Position numbers and translations under genes: made by a program. Positions 1-13,083 of a DNA stretch of 64,000 nt are shown here, piece after piece. The DNA comes from Maribacter hydrothermalis (GTDB lineage: Bacteria; Bacteroidota; Bacteroidia; Flavobacteriales; Flavobacteriaceae): contig NZ_CP018760.1 in NCBI RefSeq assembly GCF_001913155.1, positions 248,001 to 312,000 of the forward strand. The letters run 5' to 3'. The notes beneath the pieces are model-generated. The model did not search any database and was not told the DNA's origin. It saw only the letters and a program-made list of their open reading frames with translations. Positions within the stretch are counted from its first letter, which is position 1; every line of letters begins with the position of its first letter.

Positions 1-116
1 TCTTTAGCGTTCTCAGCTAGTTTTTCTTGAACCTTATTTTCCTTGGGCTCTGACTTACAGTTTACCAATCCTATTAAAAGTAAACCCAACCCTAAAAAAC
101 GTACAATTTTATTCAT
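1..116 (-). CDS. Partial lipoprotein gene (N-terminal end only)
   Basis: The first 38 codons of a minus-strand gene run off the left edge of the window. They begin with ATG at 114-116 and read MNKIVRFLGLGLLLIGLVNC, which is a short charged start, a hydrophobic core and a lipobox Cys at residue 20. A Lys/Glu-rich linker follows. This supports an exported lipoprotein anchored at a membrane. Nothing of the functional domain is inside the window, so no role can be given. Confidence 0.6.
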   Translation of the reverse strand, partial: MNKIVRFLGLGLLLIGLVNCKSEPKENKVQEKLAENAK

Positions 117-166
117 AGTATAAATATACTTTCACAGTCTTTAATTCTATCCTAAATACCAAGATT

Positions 167-3373
<3,207 letters not shown>

Positions 3374-3568
3374 TTATGCTGGTTTCAATATCTGCTATTT
3401 CATTACATTTAAAATGACTTAACATCTATGTCCTATTCTAAATTTGGAATTTACATTTTTTATGCAATCTGCCAATCCATCCGAGCAAAATACAACTTAA
3501 CTTACAATTGTGGAAAGGAAAATACGAGGTTAGTGTCTTAAGTTTATGTAATTTCTAACCACACATTT

Positions 3569-5131
3569 CTACTCACTTAATAATCCGCCTTCTAATAATG
3601 GAATTTGAAAACGCTCAGTCTCTGGTTTCGTGTGTTCCCTTTTAAATATTGCTTCCGCCTTCTCTAAAATCTCTGGATGATTTGTAGCTATATTATTCTT
3701 CTCGGTAGGATCGTCTTTTAAATTGTAGAGTTCCAATGTTGGTTGCTCGTCATCTTTTAGATGTTGACGAACTACTTTCCAATCGCCTATTCTAATAGCA
3801 ATTTGTCCACCATATTCTGGGAATTCCCAATACATGAACTCATGCTCAGTCTGATCATCTTCACCCAATAATGTAGGTAAAAAACTAATTCCGTCCGTGT
3901 CAGCTGGTTTTTCAATTTCAAGAATGTCAGTAAAGGTTGCCAACATATCGTAATGTGCAGAAGCATGTTCGCTTGTTGTACCCGACTTTATTTTGCCTGG
4001 CCAGGTAAAGAATGTCGGCACTCTAATTCCCCCTTCATATACAAACCCTTTTCCTTTGCCATAAACTCCGTCAAATGGTTTTGCGCTTTCAAAAAAAGTA
4101 GGGTCGGCACCACCTGCATAACTTGGCCCGTTATCCGAAGTAAATACAATCAGTGTATTCTCATAAATTCCTTCGTCCTTTAACTGCTTTACCAATTTCC
4201 CTACATTCTCATCAAAATAAGAAACCATAGCGGCATAGGCCGCATGGGGAGTCTGATGTGAAAAATAACCATTTCCGTTACCTGATAAATACGGTTCTTC
4301 TGGTCCAAATTTTTCTACATAATAATCTACCCAACGCTGCGGAGCTTGTAACGCCACATGCGGAATAGGAGTTGCCCAATACAGAAAAAACGGATTATCC
4401 TTATTCTCTTTAACAAAACCTGTTAGCTCTTTAAACATTAAGTCTGGAGCATAATCCGTTAGCGTGTAGTCTTTATAACTTTCAGGATTCTTTGGGTCTA
4501 ACCCCTTTGGGAACGGTGAACTTGGTGCTACGGTATCATTCGCTAAATGCACACGGTTCTTGTTCTTATACAAATGCAGCGGATAATACGTGTGCGCTTG
4601 TCGTTGACAATTGAAGCCGTAGAAAAAATCGAATCCCATTTCATTGGGTATGGAGTGTGTATGCGGAGCCCCTAATCCCCATTTACCAACCAAACCAGTT
4701 TTATACCCTTCATCTTTTAAGTAGTTGGCAATGGTCTTAGTACCTTTCGGTACTGGTCGCTGCCCTTCTAAAGTAGAATCTTTTGACATGGCTTCATAGT
4801 TCCAAACATCGCCACGGTCGTTCCACTCATCATTTCCACGAATAAATGAATTGCCTGCATGCTTACCAGTTAAAAACATATATCTGGCAGGTGCGCAAAC
4901 GGGAGCACTGGAATAATGCTGCGTAAAAATCATGCCTTCTTTTGCTAGGGCATCTATATTTGGAGTTTCAATTTTCTTTTGACCATAAGCGCCAATTTCA
5001 GCATATCCTAAATCATCTGCAAGAATATAAATGATGTTCGGTTTTTGGGTTATTTGCTCTTCAATTTTCTTTTCATCTTGACAGGAAAAGAGCTGAATAG
5101 CAAAGAATAGTACTAGAAATAGATTTTTCAT
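3569..5131 (-). CDS. Arylsulfatase-type sulfatase lipoprotein (family S1)
   Basis: This 520-aa sulfatase hydrolyses sulfate esters. It starts with a lipoprotein signal (lipobox Cys at residue 17), followed by the metal-binding DD of ILADDLGY (residues 39-40). The activation motif is C79-A-P-A-R, in which Cys is converted to formylglycine, so an anaerobic or oxygen-dependent formylglycine maturase elsewhere in the genome is required. Further family motifs are GKWGLG and FTSDNGP. It lies 33 bp downstream of the M20 amidohydrolase and upstream of the GH2 gene, all on the minus strand. The pairing with a beta-galactosidase suggests sulfated galactan or glycan use; the exact sulfated sugar cannot be read from the sequence. 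Confidence 0.9.
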   Translation of the reverse strand: MKNLFLVLFFAIQLFSCQDEKKIEEQITQKPNIIYILADDLGYAEIGAYGQKKIETPNIDALAKEGMIFTQHYSSAPVCAPARYMFLTGKHAGNSFIRGNDEWNDRGDVWNYEAMSKDSTLEGQRPVPKGTKTIANYLKDEGYKTGLVGKWGLGAPHTHSIPNEMGFDFFYGFNCQRQAHTYYPLHLYKNKNRVHLANDTVAPSSPFPKGLDPKNPESYKDYTLTDYAPDLMFKELTGFVKENKDNPFFLYWATPIPHVALQAPQRWVDYYVEKFGPEEPYLSGNGNGYFSHQTPHAAYAAMVSYFDENVGKLVKQLKDEGIYENTLIVFTSDNGPSYAGGADPTFFESAKPFDGVYGKGKGFVYEGGIRVPTFFTWPGKIKSGTTSEHASAHYDMLATFTDILEIEKPADTDGISFLPTLLGEDDQTEHEFMYWEFPEYGGQIAIRIGDWKVVRQHLKDDEQPTLELYNLKDDPTEKNNIATNHPEILEKAEAIFKREHTKPETERFQIPLLEGGLLSE

Positions 5132-5164
5132 TTTGGTAGAATTGGTTGTTGGTCTTAAAGATAC

Positions 5165-6298
5165 CTATTTTCCCAAAATCTCAGTAATTAAACCTTTAAA
5201 CATCAAAAGGCCTGTAGCTATAATTTCATCTGGAAAATCATAGTCGGCATGATGCAAGGCAGGCTGATGTTTCCCAGCTCCTAAACCGAAAATAGCACTT
5301 TTATATTTTAATGAAAACCAACCAAAATCTTCTCCAAATTTTAAGGAACATGGGTGCTCAACTAATTCAAAATTATTTTCATTGGCAACTTTCTCAATCA
5401 TTCCCACACACTCGGTATTATTATTAGAAGCCGGAAAAAACTCGAACCAATCTATTTCTGCTTTTATTGTATGGGTATTAGATATTTCACTTACGGCTTG
5501 TTTTATTTTATTTTCCAAAACACTCATAACTTCACCGCTCCATGTGCGTATAGTATAATGTAGTTCTGCATTTTCAGGGGAAATTCCGTAATTTTTTTCT
5601 CCTAAATCAATACAAATTGGAGTCAACAGCGCAAAGTTTTCACTATTAGCATTCGGATTCGCAAACGTATGTATAACTTGAATTAATTGTGATATTGCCA
5701 TTGCCGGATTCACTCCGTTTTCTGGTTCAGAAGCATGCGATTTCTTTCCTGTTAATTGAATTCTGAAGCTTTGTACCGTAGCTGTAAAGAAACTTGATTT
5801 TACAATTATAGAATGTATTTTTTCTCCGGGAAGGTTATGAAGCGCAAAAACATAATCGGGATTAAGGTTTAAAAATCTATCATCTTCTAAAACTTTAGTC
5901 GCACCTTTTCCTGTTTCTTCTGCAGGTTGAAAAAGTAAGACCACGTTTCCTTTATCAAATTCAGTCGCGGACAACCATTCCGCTAAACCAGCTACGATAG
6001 CCATATGACCGTCATGACCACATTTATGAGATACTCCACTGTTTTTGGACTGGTGTGCAAACGTATTTTCCTCAACGATGGGTAAGGCATCTAATTCGCA
6101 ACGAATTACAACAGTTGGTCCAACATTCTCAAATTCATAAACAACCGCAACCCCTGCCCCACCAATGGAATCGATAATTTTAGTTGGTTTAAATTCTTTT
6201 ACAAATTCAATTATTTGTTTTGCAGTTGCATATTCTTCGCCTGAAAGCTCTGGATATTTATGGAGTCGTTTTCGTAATTGAACCAAGGTTTTATTCAT
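5165..6298 (-). CDS. M20 family amidohydrolase (N-acyl amino acid / hippurate hydrolase type)
   Basis: This 377-aa zinc/manganese-dependent amidohydrolase is of the M20D type. The metal site is visible in H91-K-C93-G-H95-D96-G-H98, and the second-shell LFQPAEETGKGA and the late HxADYDF segment match the family. The dimerisation insert lies around residues 175-290. There is no signal peptide, so it is cytoplasmic. Such enzymes release amino acids from N-acyl conjugates. It may be cotranscribed with the sulfatase gene 33 bp downstream, although their functions do not obviously connect. Length is normal for the family. Confidence 0.85.
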   Translation of the reverse strand: MNKTLVQLRKRLHKYPELSGEEYATAKQIIEFVKEFKPTKIIDSIGGAGVAVVYEFENVGPTVVIRCELDALPIVEENTFAHQSKNSGVSHKCGHDGHMAIVAGLAEWLSATEFDKGNVVLLFQPAEETGKGATKVLEDDRFLNLNPDYVFALHNLPGEKIHSIIVKSSFFTATVQSFRIQLTGKKSHASEPENGVNPAMAISQLIQVIHTFANPNANSENFALLTPICIDLGEKNYGISPENAELHYTIRTWSGEVMSVLENKIKQAVSEISNTHTIKAEIDWFEFFPASNNNTECVGMIEKVANENNFELVEHPCSLKFGEDFGWFSLKYKSAIFGLGAGKHQPALHHADYDFPDEIIATGLLMFKGLITEILGK

Positions 6299-6397
6299 AG
6301 CAATACATATAGCTTTATACTATTTAAACTAGAAATTCAGAATTAATTTTCCTAGACTTTTATTGATCTAACAGAACTCTTGGAGAAGTTTTTTATA

Positions 6398-7249
6398 TTA
6401 AGAAATTCGTTCTCCATGAGCGTATTTCTGAATACTTTCAAGTTTTCCTTGTTCGTCATAAAGAAATCTTTCGCCATCCAATTCGCCATTTTCATAGTAT
6501 TCTTTAATAGCCAAGCTACCGTTTAAATTCCACCAAATTCTTTTCCCGTCTTCTATTCCATTCTTATAAACCCCTTCGCGCATTTTTGTGTTGTTAGGAA
6601 AGTAGACCGTTTCCTTACCGTTTGGTATATCATTTTTGTATTCCGTTTCGCTGTATATTCCACCGTCAATTATGTTTCCTTTATAATCCCATAATTCATA
6701 TACCAACCCTTCTATTTTTCCTTTTTGATAATACCTTTTTCTTTTTAAATAACCGCTTTCTAGATATTTTAGACTTTCACCAGAAGGAACCCCTTTTACA
6801 AAAACTTCTTCAAGTTTTACTTGCCCATTTATGTACCACTCCATTTGTTTTCCTTCTAATTTTCCTTTTATATAATGCCTTTCTTTCTCTTGTTGTCCAT
6901 TACCAAAATAAGAAACTACCTTCCCATGCATTTGGTCATTTAACCAATTCGTTTCGGTCTTTGAACCATCTTCATAATAGCCTCTTTGTAAACCATTTAG
7001 TTTACCATTCTTATAATTTTCAATTAGGTAAATTTTACTTTTATTCTCAGGAAAATGAGTAAAAGGTTCGTTCATTCTACCAATAGTTAATCCATGTAGC
7101 TTACCATTTTTATAATTTTCCTCTACCGTGTAGTTTTCAAAAATCTGTATTCGTTTTTCAATACCACTCTGTTCGTAAATTTTTTCTTCAGAAGTTTCTT
7201 TTATAAGTTTCCAGTCTTCAATATCTATATTTTCTAGATTACTACTCAT
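6398..7249 (-). CDS. MORN/YwqK-repeat protein
   Basis: This 283-aa protein is built almost entirely of short tandem repeats of the form YxNGKLxGxxxxYYxNGxxxxE, which is the pattern annotated as YwqK-family antitoxin or MORN variant. Examples are NYKNGKLHGLTIG, YYEDGSKTETNW, WYINGQVKLEE and YYENGELDGE. There is no signal peptide. Such repeats form open beta-meanders and often occur as immunity-like or adaptor proteins, but a real partner toxin is not evident here. The neighbouring gene at 7382 encodes a DKNYY protein, a family that also turns up near polymorphic toxin systems. Confidence 0.7.
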   Translation of the reverse strand: MSSNLENIDIEDWKLIKETSEEKIYEQSGIEKRIQIFENYTVEENYKNGKLHGLTIGRMNEPFTHFPENKSKIYLIENYKNGKLNGLQRGYYEDGSKTETNWLNDQMHGKVVSYFGNGQQEKERHYIKGKLEGKQMEWYINGQVKLEEVFVKGVPSGESLKYLESGYLKRKRYYQKGKIEGLVYELWDYKGNIIDGGIYSETEYKNDIPNGKETVYFPNNTKMREGVYKNGIEDGKRIWWNLNGSLAIKEYYENGELDGERFLYDEQGKLESIQKYAHGERIS

Positions 7250-7381
7250 AATTTGTTTTTGGGTAATGTTTTAAAACTTTATTGCTAAAGAATTATTGCG
7301 GGTTTACGCGTTTGACGTTGTCAGTGAAATTAACAGACATTATTAATTCTCTAACCCTTTGTCATGTACAGGTAAATTTAT

Positions 7382-8248
7382 TCATTCATCTTTTTCTATT
7401 TCTTTTTCCATTTTATACCACCAATATTCATTACTTATGCTTCCCCTTAAATCTTCAAAAAGAGGCTTAAAACTCTTAAAGTCATATTTCTTATTTGGCT
7501 GTCTATCATCATAATAACAATACGCAGGCTTATGGATGTCGGAAACTAAGCCGTGCATTGAATTATTTATTATAAAGTTGTTATAAACTAAGGTTGGCCT
7601 ATCAAATTCTTCTATTTTTTTTAATCTTTGTAAATCATATTCAAAAACAGAATAATCATCTGCCCAATAAAATTGATTTATCCGCTTTAGACTGGGGTGA
7701 ATATCCTTTTTCAGTAAACCCTTCCAATACACTTTATCTTTTGATACCGCTATGTTAGAATTCCATAGTTTATTTTTTAACGGAACGTTTCTTTCAGGAT
7801 ATAATTTATTCCAATCATCTCTATATGTTTCGTCAAAAAATAATTCCAAGTAATCTTCTTTTATTTTTTTAGCACCTGGACCATAATAAAAATGATTTTT
7901 ATCCTTTGCATAAAACCTTCCAATGGGTTCAAACGAATAAAAATCTACTTGTGCTTTTACTTCTGTAAAAAAAAGTTTTACAGAATTACTTTTCTCAATT
8001 AATGAAAACCCATATAGGGTATTATTATTTCTAATGAATGTAGGAGATAACCACTCACAATCATCTTCATTAAAAAATATTGGGTCTCCCTTTTGGTTAT
8101 TTATAAACCTATTAACTTTCGCCTTAGTTTTAAAATCTACATAATAGTTTTCAACTAAACGATTGTCTTTTATAGTAATGGTAGGTATTATTTGAGTCTC
8201 CCTACAACTAGGTGTGTTCTTATGTAATAGATATGAAGATATTTTCAC
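7382..8248 (-). CDS. DKNYY-family protein
   Basis: This 288-aa protein carries repeats of the DKNYY type: FYAKDKNHFYYGPGAKKI, AVSKDKVYWKGLL and WADDYSVFEYD, each an Asp-Lys-x-aromatic turn followed by short strands. The molecular function of this family is not known to me. It has no convincing signal peptide. It lies upstream of the YwqK-like gene on the same strand with 132 bp between them. Tyr, Lys and Asn are very abundant, as is common in this family. Confidence 0.6.
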   Translation of the reverse strand: MKISSYLLHKNTPSCRETQIIPTITIKDNRLVENYYVDFKTKAKVNRFINNQKGDPIFFNEDDCEWLSPTFIRNNNTLYGFSLIEKSNSVKLFFTEVKAQVDFYSFEPIGRFYAKDKNHFYYGPGAKKIKEDYLELFFDETYRDDWNKLYPERNVPLKNKLWNSNIAVSKDKVYWKGLLKKDIHPSLKRINQFYWADDYSVFEYDLQRLKKIEEFDRPTLVYNNFIINNSMHGLVSDIHKPAYCYYDDRQPNKKYDFKSFKPLFEDLRGSISNEYWWYKMEKEIEKDE

Positions 8249-8391
8249 TTTAGATAGTGTTCGTTAAGTTTTTATATTAGAACATTGATATAGCCACAAG
8301 TATCTATAAGCACCTTTCATAGACCGTACTAAATTAAAATAAAAACGATGGACTTATAAGTGTATATTAAAGACATTGATAGTATTTAAGA

Positions 8392-9639
8392 TTACCGATT
8401 GTAAGGATATTCATTTACCCAATTAAAACCTCTAGAAGTAAGTCTAAAATCCTTTTTATCCAATCGTTTTGTTTCGCAAAATATAGTGTCTTTTCGAAAT
8501 ACACCACTTAAGTTTAAAGTAGAATCGGTTCTTTTATACTTGAGAATATATACAGCAGTAGTGTCGTTATATTCCGTTAATTTAATTTGTTTTTTTAAAG
8601 TATCTACTTCGGTTCGTAATCCATATCTTCCTTTTGCCATCGTTGAAAATTGGGTAGTGTTCGGGTATTCAAAAAATACATGACGCCATCTTTTCTCATT
8701 ATTTAATATGGGCGGAACAGTGTCTCGATTACGTTTAAAAAGGTTTACTTCATATAAGCCATAAAGCTCGGGCTTATCTATGTTTTTACTATAAATTCCT
8801 GTTGTGTAACTTATAGAGTTAAAAAGTATTAAAATTACAATTGCCCATTTTAAAATAGTTGCTCGTATAGCCCATTTCCTAGATTTAAAATAATTTTCAA
8901 ATTCTATTTTCTTAGTGGCTTTATTAAAAACAATTACATTCCACAACCGCTTTATATCTGGTACTATTATTATAATTGCCATTAAAAGTAACTGTGAGGA
9001 AAATAGTTTAACCGGTACATCATAAAAGAAATTTATAGCTACAATGTTTGCCGTTACAGGTAATAAAATAAGACTGCCCAATAAGGTGGTTCTTCTATGA
9101 AAAAGCAGTATTCCTCCAATAAATTCAGCCAAACCCATAAATAAATTGTACCCTTTAGAGTATCCCAAAAATGTCCAAGCCAAGCCCATAGGCGATGAAT
9201 CTCCATAGGGTTGAAGCATTCTCCAAAAAGCAATTTCCCCAAATTGTAAAGGCATTATCTTAAAAAGACCATAGTATATCATAGTCGAACCTAAAGAGTA
9301 CCTTACAAGTACTAAAAACCAGTAATTTAATTTTGCATAGCCATTTGCATTCTTTAAAAGAAACGACCACAAAATAGCTCCTAATAAAGCTATAGAGAGA
9401 ATGAATAAAAGCAAAACATAATCATAGGTTTTATCACCACTTCCGTTTTCAAAAACAGTTATAGGTTCTTCTAATTTTAATATGTGCTCCCCAATCCAAG
9501 GAACTATATACTGATAAATATTTGGAACAAGCTTTTCAAAAAAATCAAACTTTGGAAATACATCAAGCGGAAAAGGAAATATTAGAAGCATAAAAAACAG
9601 CACTAAAAATCTAAATAAGAGTTTATTGTTCGTAATCAT
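8392..9639 (-). CDS. DoxX-like integral membrane protein
   Basis: This 415-aa protein has several hydrophobic segments: residues about 10-25, 75-95, 108-130, 165-182, 188-208, 215-230 and 262-282. A DoxX/SURF4-like core is visible, including LVRYSLGSTMIYYGLFKIMPLQF and GYNLFMGLAEFIGGILLF. The C-terminal 130 residues are hydrophilic, follow the last membrane helix, and are probably periplasmic. A specific activity cannot be assigned. Upstream there is an Asn/Lys-rich start with no cleavable signal. It stands alone, with a transcription terminator-like hairpin between it and the DinB gene. Confidence 0.6.
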   Translation of the reverse strand: MITNNKLLFRFLVLFFMLLIFPFPLDVFPKFDFFEKLVPNIYQYIVPWIGEHILKLEEPITVFENGSGDKTYDYVLLLFILSIALLGAILWSFLLKNANGYAKLNYWFLVLVRYSLGSTMIYYGLFKIMPLQFGEIAFWRMLQPYGDSSPMGLAWTFLGYSKGYNLFMGLAEFIGGILLFHRRTTLLGSLILLPVTANIVAINFFYDVPVKLFSSQLLLMAIIIIVPDIKRLWNVIVFNKATKKIEFENYFKSRKWAIRATILKWAIVILILFNSISYTTGIYSKNIDKPELYGLYEVNLFKRNRDTVPPILNNEKRWRHVFFEYPNTTQFSTMAKGRYGLRTEVDTLKKQIKLTEYNDTTAVYILKYKRTDSTLNLSGVFRKDTIFCETKRLDKKDFRLTSRGFNWVNEYPYNR

Positions 9640-9687
9640 TTCTTGTACTATTTCTAAAAGCCTAAACCACTAATATAAAACAAAAAA

Positions 9688-9711
9688 AACCATCACTTTA
9701 CAGTAATGGTT
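9688..9711 (-). terminator. Rho-independent terminator of the DinB gene
   Basis: A 10-bp stem (9688-9697 with 9702-9711, loop 9698-9701) is followed on the minus strand by a run of U. The only non-Watson-Crick pair is C9694/A9705 on the plus strand, which becomes a G-U wobble in minus-strand RNA, so the hairpin is perfect only for minus-strand transcripts. It lies downstream of the DinB gene. About 30 bp of its sequence (9668-9698) recurs at the transaldolase terminator at 17377-17406. Confidence 0.75.
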
Positions 9712-9828
9712 TGGATATAAAAAAGTCTAAATCTATACTACTAAGTTTCCTTATTACAATTAGCTGAGAGCTGTATTAGAACTTCTTATATGAGGTTGTG
9801 CTTTACGTTTTGGATTTGCTATTACTAG

Positions 9829-10341
9829 TTAATTCCACCAACCATTTCGTTTTCTAATATAAACAATTTGTCCCGTATGATATGCGGTATGTGATGCCAT
9901 ATTCAATATCTCCATACTCCACGTTGTAATTTGTTCGTCCGTTGCTTTTTCCGTCAGTATTTCCCATTGTATTTGAATACTGTCCAATCGTTGTTTTGCA
10001 ATTTCCCAATCAACAGTATTATTTTTCTTAAAGGTTTCTTTGTTTTCACCATTAAATTCCGACACTTCTTCTCCTTTAAATGATTTTAGATTCATTTCGT
10101 TCCAAAATATCAAATGAGAAACTAATTCACCTATCGAATGATTTTCCGTGCTGTCCTTCCAATTAGACTGCTCCACGGTAAGACCTTCAATTGCTTTTTT
10201 TGTTGGAACAAACCACTCTTGATTCGTATGTGTGTTTTTTAATTGTTCCACCGGTATTGATTTTACCTTAGGCATATTTTTAGTATCCGAACAACTTAAT
10301 ATTGATAATCCTATACCGACTAAAATTAATATTTGTTTCAT
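9829..10341 (-). CDS. DinB-family lipoprotein
   Basis: This 170-aa protein begins with a lipoprotein signal (MKQILILVGIGLSILSC, lipobox Cys at 17) and continues as a DinB four-helix bundle. Helix motifs ELVSHLIFWNE and MASHTAYHTGQIVYIRKRNGWW supply the three metal-ligand histidines typical of DinB/YfiT metalloenzymes. The DinB superfamily includes thiol S-transferases and many proteins of unknown activity. Export as a lipoprotein suggests a periplasmic role. The gene is monocistronic and followed by a terminator. Confidence 0.75.
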   Translation of the reverse strand: MKQILILVGIGLSILSCSDTKNMPKVKSIPVEQLKNTHTNQEWFVPTKKAIEGLTVEQSNWKDSTENHSIGELVSHLIFWNEMNLKSFKGEEVSEFNGENKETFKKNNTVDWEIAKQRLDSIQIQWEILTEKATDEQITTWSMEILNMASHTAYHTGQIVYIRKRNGWWN

Positions 10342-10589
10342 AAATAGCGGAGGGTGTAAAATTTTAAAATAGTGTTAGTTTCATTTATCTAAAACAACTT
10401 TCAAACGAAATTCGACTTTTTTCTGATGAGTTTAAGTGTTATAAATTAACTAAATTAAGACGCTAGATTTCTATTTATACCATGTATAGGTTCATAAATA
10501 TTGTAATTTTCAAATTAATAGATTCTTGAAATGGGTCAATATCACTGTCGGTTTTTAGTAATTTTACCTATCATATTATATGTTTTAAA

Positions 10590-11390
10590 ATGAAAAAACT
10601 TCTTCAAATAAGTAATGCCATAGCATTGATTTTGACAATTTTTATCAACTATTTGTCAAATACAGGTCTTATTAATAACACAACTATTGGCAAAATTTCC
10701 GGTGAATTAAATTCGCTCTTCACGCCTTCTGGATATGCCTTTAGCATTTGGGGTTTCATCTATTTATTCCTGTTGGCTTTTATAGTGTATCAAGGAAGAA
10801 GTTTATTTGTAAAAGTAAGAGAAGATGATTTCGTTTTAAAAACGGGATGGTGGTTTGTAATTTCTTGTGTATTTAATTGCGCATGGATTTTTGCTTGGCT
10901 CTATGGCTACACCGGACTTTCTTGTATCATCATTTTCTTGCAACTCTTTTCACTTTTAAAAATTGTCATGATTAATTCCATGGAACTCAACGACGAACCT
11001 ATTTCTGTGATTGCATTTCTGTGGTGGCCGTTTGTATTATATAGTGGCTGGGTAACCGTTGCAAGTATTGCTTGTGTCTCTTCCTATCTAACAAAAGTAG
11101 GTTGGGATGGCTTTGGTATTTCAGAAGTTACATGGACAATTTTTATGATTACCATCGCCACCATAATTAATCTTATCGTGACATGGACTCGTAATATGAG
11201 AGAGTTTGCATTAGTTGGCGCTTGGGCATTGATTGCAATTGCGCACGCCAATAATGAAAGTAATAACGTGATACTGGTTTATGTGGCAGGCATTGCCGCA
11301 GGAGTTTTAATCGTTAGTAGTTTGGTTCATGGCTTTATAAATAGAAAGACAAATCCGATGATTAAATGTTTGGAGTATTTTAGGAATTAA
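10590..11390 (+). CDS. TspO/MBR-like tryptophan-rich membrane protein
   Basis: This 266-aa, Trp-rich, polytopic membrane protein has about seven hydrophobic stretches. TPSGYAFSIWGFIYLFLLAF and CAWIFAWLYG resemble the first helices of the TspO/tryptophan-rich sensory family, whose members bind porphyrins or act in oxygen/redox responses. At 266 aa it is longer than classical 160-aa TspO, as is common for the Flavobacteriaceae variants. It stands alone on the plus strand. A porphyrin-related role is inferred from family membership only. Confidence 0.6.
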   Translation: MKKLLQISNAIALILTIFINYLSNTGLINNTTIGKISGELNSLFTPSGYAFSIWGFIYLFLLAFIVYQGRSLFVKVREDDFVLKTGWWFVISCVFNCAWIFAWLYGYTGLSCIIIFLQLFSLLKIVMINSMELNDEPISVIAFLWWPFVLYSGWVTVASIACVSSYLTKVGWDGFGISEVTWTIFMITIATIINLIVTWTRNMREFALVGAWALIAIAHANNESNNVILVYVAGIAAGVLIVSSLVHGFINRKTNPMIKCLEYFRN

Positions 11391-11578
11391 CCATTGCTGG
11401 TATATTATTTTAAATTTTAGTAAATACTTTTTATGGTACGTATTTGAATTACAGCTTAGTTTTTTGAAGTAAACATTTATCAATTAGACTGAAAGTCTTT
11501 AAATTACCAATGTTCAGGTCTATAAGTTTGTAGTTACGTTTAGTATTGGGTTTTATTTTCAGCAGTCTAGATAATATA

Positions 11579-12781
11579 TTAATTAATCTCACCACCAACT
11601 TCAAGACCACTAGGTACCTTTTCTGGGATAGTTTTGTCAAAACTATCATCGTTTAAAGTATTTAAAAATGATATAATAGATGACATGTCCTTAACCCTTA
11701 AAGTCAAATTTTTGGCTAAACTATCAACAGTATGTATAGGAACTTCAGGATTTCTAGATTTGTTAAAGGATAAATCCTCGTAGAATTCCAATACCGCTTT
11801 AAGATTTGTTAGTGTGCCATTGTGCATGTATGGCGCTGTAAACCGTAAATTACGAAGTGTCGGCGTTCTAAAACCAAATTGCTGCTCAAAACCATTATCC
11901 GGTATTGATAGTTTGTTGTTTTCTGGAACACTTAAGGTATGTATTTTATAATCTGAAAACATTGGTCCATTATGGCAATTTATGCAGCCAACTTTTTTAA
12001 ATAATTGAAAACCTTTTTTTTCACCTAGTGAAATAGCTTCGGTATCGCCTCGCATATATTTGTCGAAACTGGAGTTGTTAGTAATTAAGGTTCTTTCGTA
12101 AGCAGCTATGGCTTTTCCGATATTATCAATGGTTATGGCGTTGGCTTCATTAAAGCTATTATTAAAAAGTTTTTGGTATTCAGGTATTTCTTTTAACCTT
12201 AAAACCACCTCTTTTAAAATTTCATCTTCTGAAAAATTTAAGCCACGCATTTCCTCAAGTGTTTTTATAGGTTCTATTGCCTGCGTTTCCAAACTATTAA
12301 CTCTTGAGTCCCAAAACATAGGAGAATCTTCGGGACTGTATGTATCTAAGGAATTTATACCATTAAAAGCAGTATTTATAATAGTATGTGCATTTCTTTT
12401 AAGAAAAGGAATGTTATTTGGTTTTTTAAATTCTCTTGCCAAACCAAACCCAGTACCATTAACTCCAATTGAAATATCTCTAAATTCAGCATAGCCATTA
12501 TCTGGATGATGACAAGTAGCACATGCCACATCTTTGTCTCCTGACAAAATTGGGTCGAAAAAAAGTAGTCTACCTAAGTTAATTTTTTCCTTAGATTGAG
12601 GATTGTTTACAGGTGATTTTATTTCTAGAGGTAAAGCATTTACTAGTTTATTGGCTTTAGGTATAGGGATTGCAATATATTGATCAGATTTTTTTTTGTT
12701 ATCCGAAACACAACTTGTTAAAAGAGGAATACATAGAAATAAAAAAAGTTCTATTATTTTTTTAAAATTAAGATATCTCAT
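11579..12781 (-). CDS. Diheme cytochrome c peroxidase lipoprotein
   Basis: This 400-aa enzyme of the MauG/CcpA family reduces hydrogen peroxide in the periplasm. Two heme c motifs are visible: CATCHH (about residue 90) and CINCHNGPMFSD (about residue 265). The family segment LRNLRFTAPYMHNGTLTNLKAVLEFY carries a conserved distal Met/His region. The start MRYLNFKKIIELFLFLCIPLLTSC gives a lipobox Cys at residue 24. The gene is monocistronic. It could act as a peroxide detoxifier fed by the respiratory cytochromes encoded further along the window. Confidence 0.88.
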   Translation of the reverse strand: MRYLNFKKIIELFLFLCIPLLTSCVSDNKKKSDQYIAIPIPKANKLVNALPLEIKSPVNNPQSKEKINLGRLLFFDPILSGDKDVACATCHHPDNGYAEFRDISIGVNGTGFGLAREFKKPNNIPFLKRNAHTIINTAFNGINSLDTYSPEDSPMFWDSRVNSLETQAIEPIKTLEEMRGLNFSEDEILKEVVLRLKEIPEYQKLFNNSFNEANAITIDNIGKAIAAYERTLITNNSSFDKYMRGDTEAISLGEKKGFQLFKKVGCINCHNGPMFSDYKIHTLSVPENNKLSIPDNGFEQQFGFRTPTLRNLRFTAPYMHNGTLTNLKAVLEFYEDLSFNKSRNPEVPIHTVDSLAKNLTLRVKDMSSIISFLNTLNDDSFDKTIPEKVPSGLEVGGEIN

Positions 12782-12834
12782 TCTTTAAATAAATTGTATT
12801 GCACTAAAATCAGAAAGATAATTGATAATGACTG

Positions 12835-13013
12835 AGCTAAAGTTAATGCGAAGGCAAGTAAACTTTTCATTTCTGTCTACGCACAAATCAAAATCTTTTT
12901 GTTTTTTTCTTTTCATTTTAAAAGCCAAATCCCAACGATTTTGCAATCTTAGCAAATACGCCCAAGCTTTTAAATATAACACTTTCTGCCCTATTTGCTA
13001 TAGCCATTGTGCC
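12835..13013 (+). repeat. Dispersed intergenic repeat, copy A (interrupted by the IS)
   Basis: This AT-rich stretch without a gene resembles 16436-16610 in the same orientation. Both start with GAGCTA, then TGCGRAGGCAAGKAAAC, then a T-rich tract (TTTTTCTTTT) and a short segment with a CTAAAT/CAAATC core. Copy A stops at the left inverted repeat of the IS1182-like element. Similarity is partial (roughly two thirds by eye in the first 50 bp). No coding potential is seen. Confidence 0.45.
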
Positions 13014-13083
13014 TGTTGCACAAGATATAAAAAATATCGAGCTCTGATCCTTGCCGATCGGACATTTGATCGTAACTTGTTGT

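Noticed and set aside
11449-11649. Small open reading frame overlapping the end of the diheme peroxidase gene
   Set aside because: It shares the strand with that gene but in another frame, has no ribosome binding site or domain, and looks like an accidental reading.
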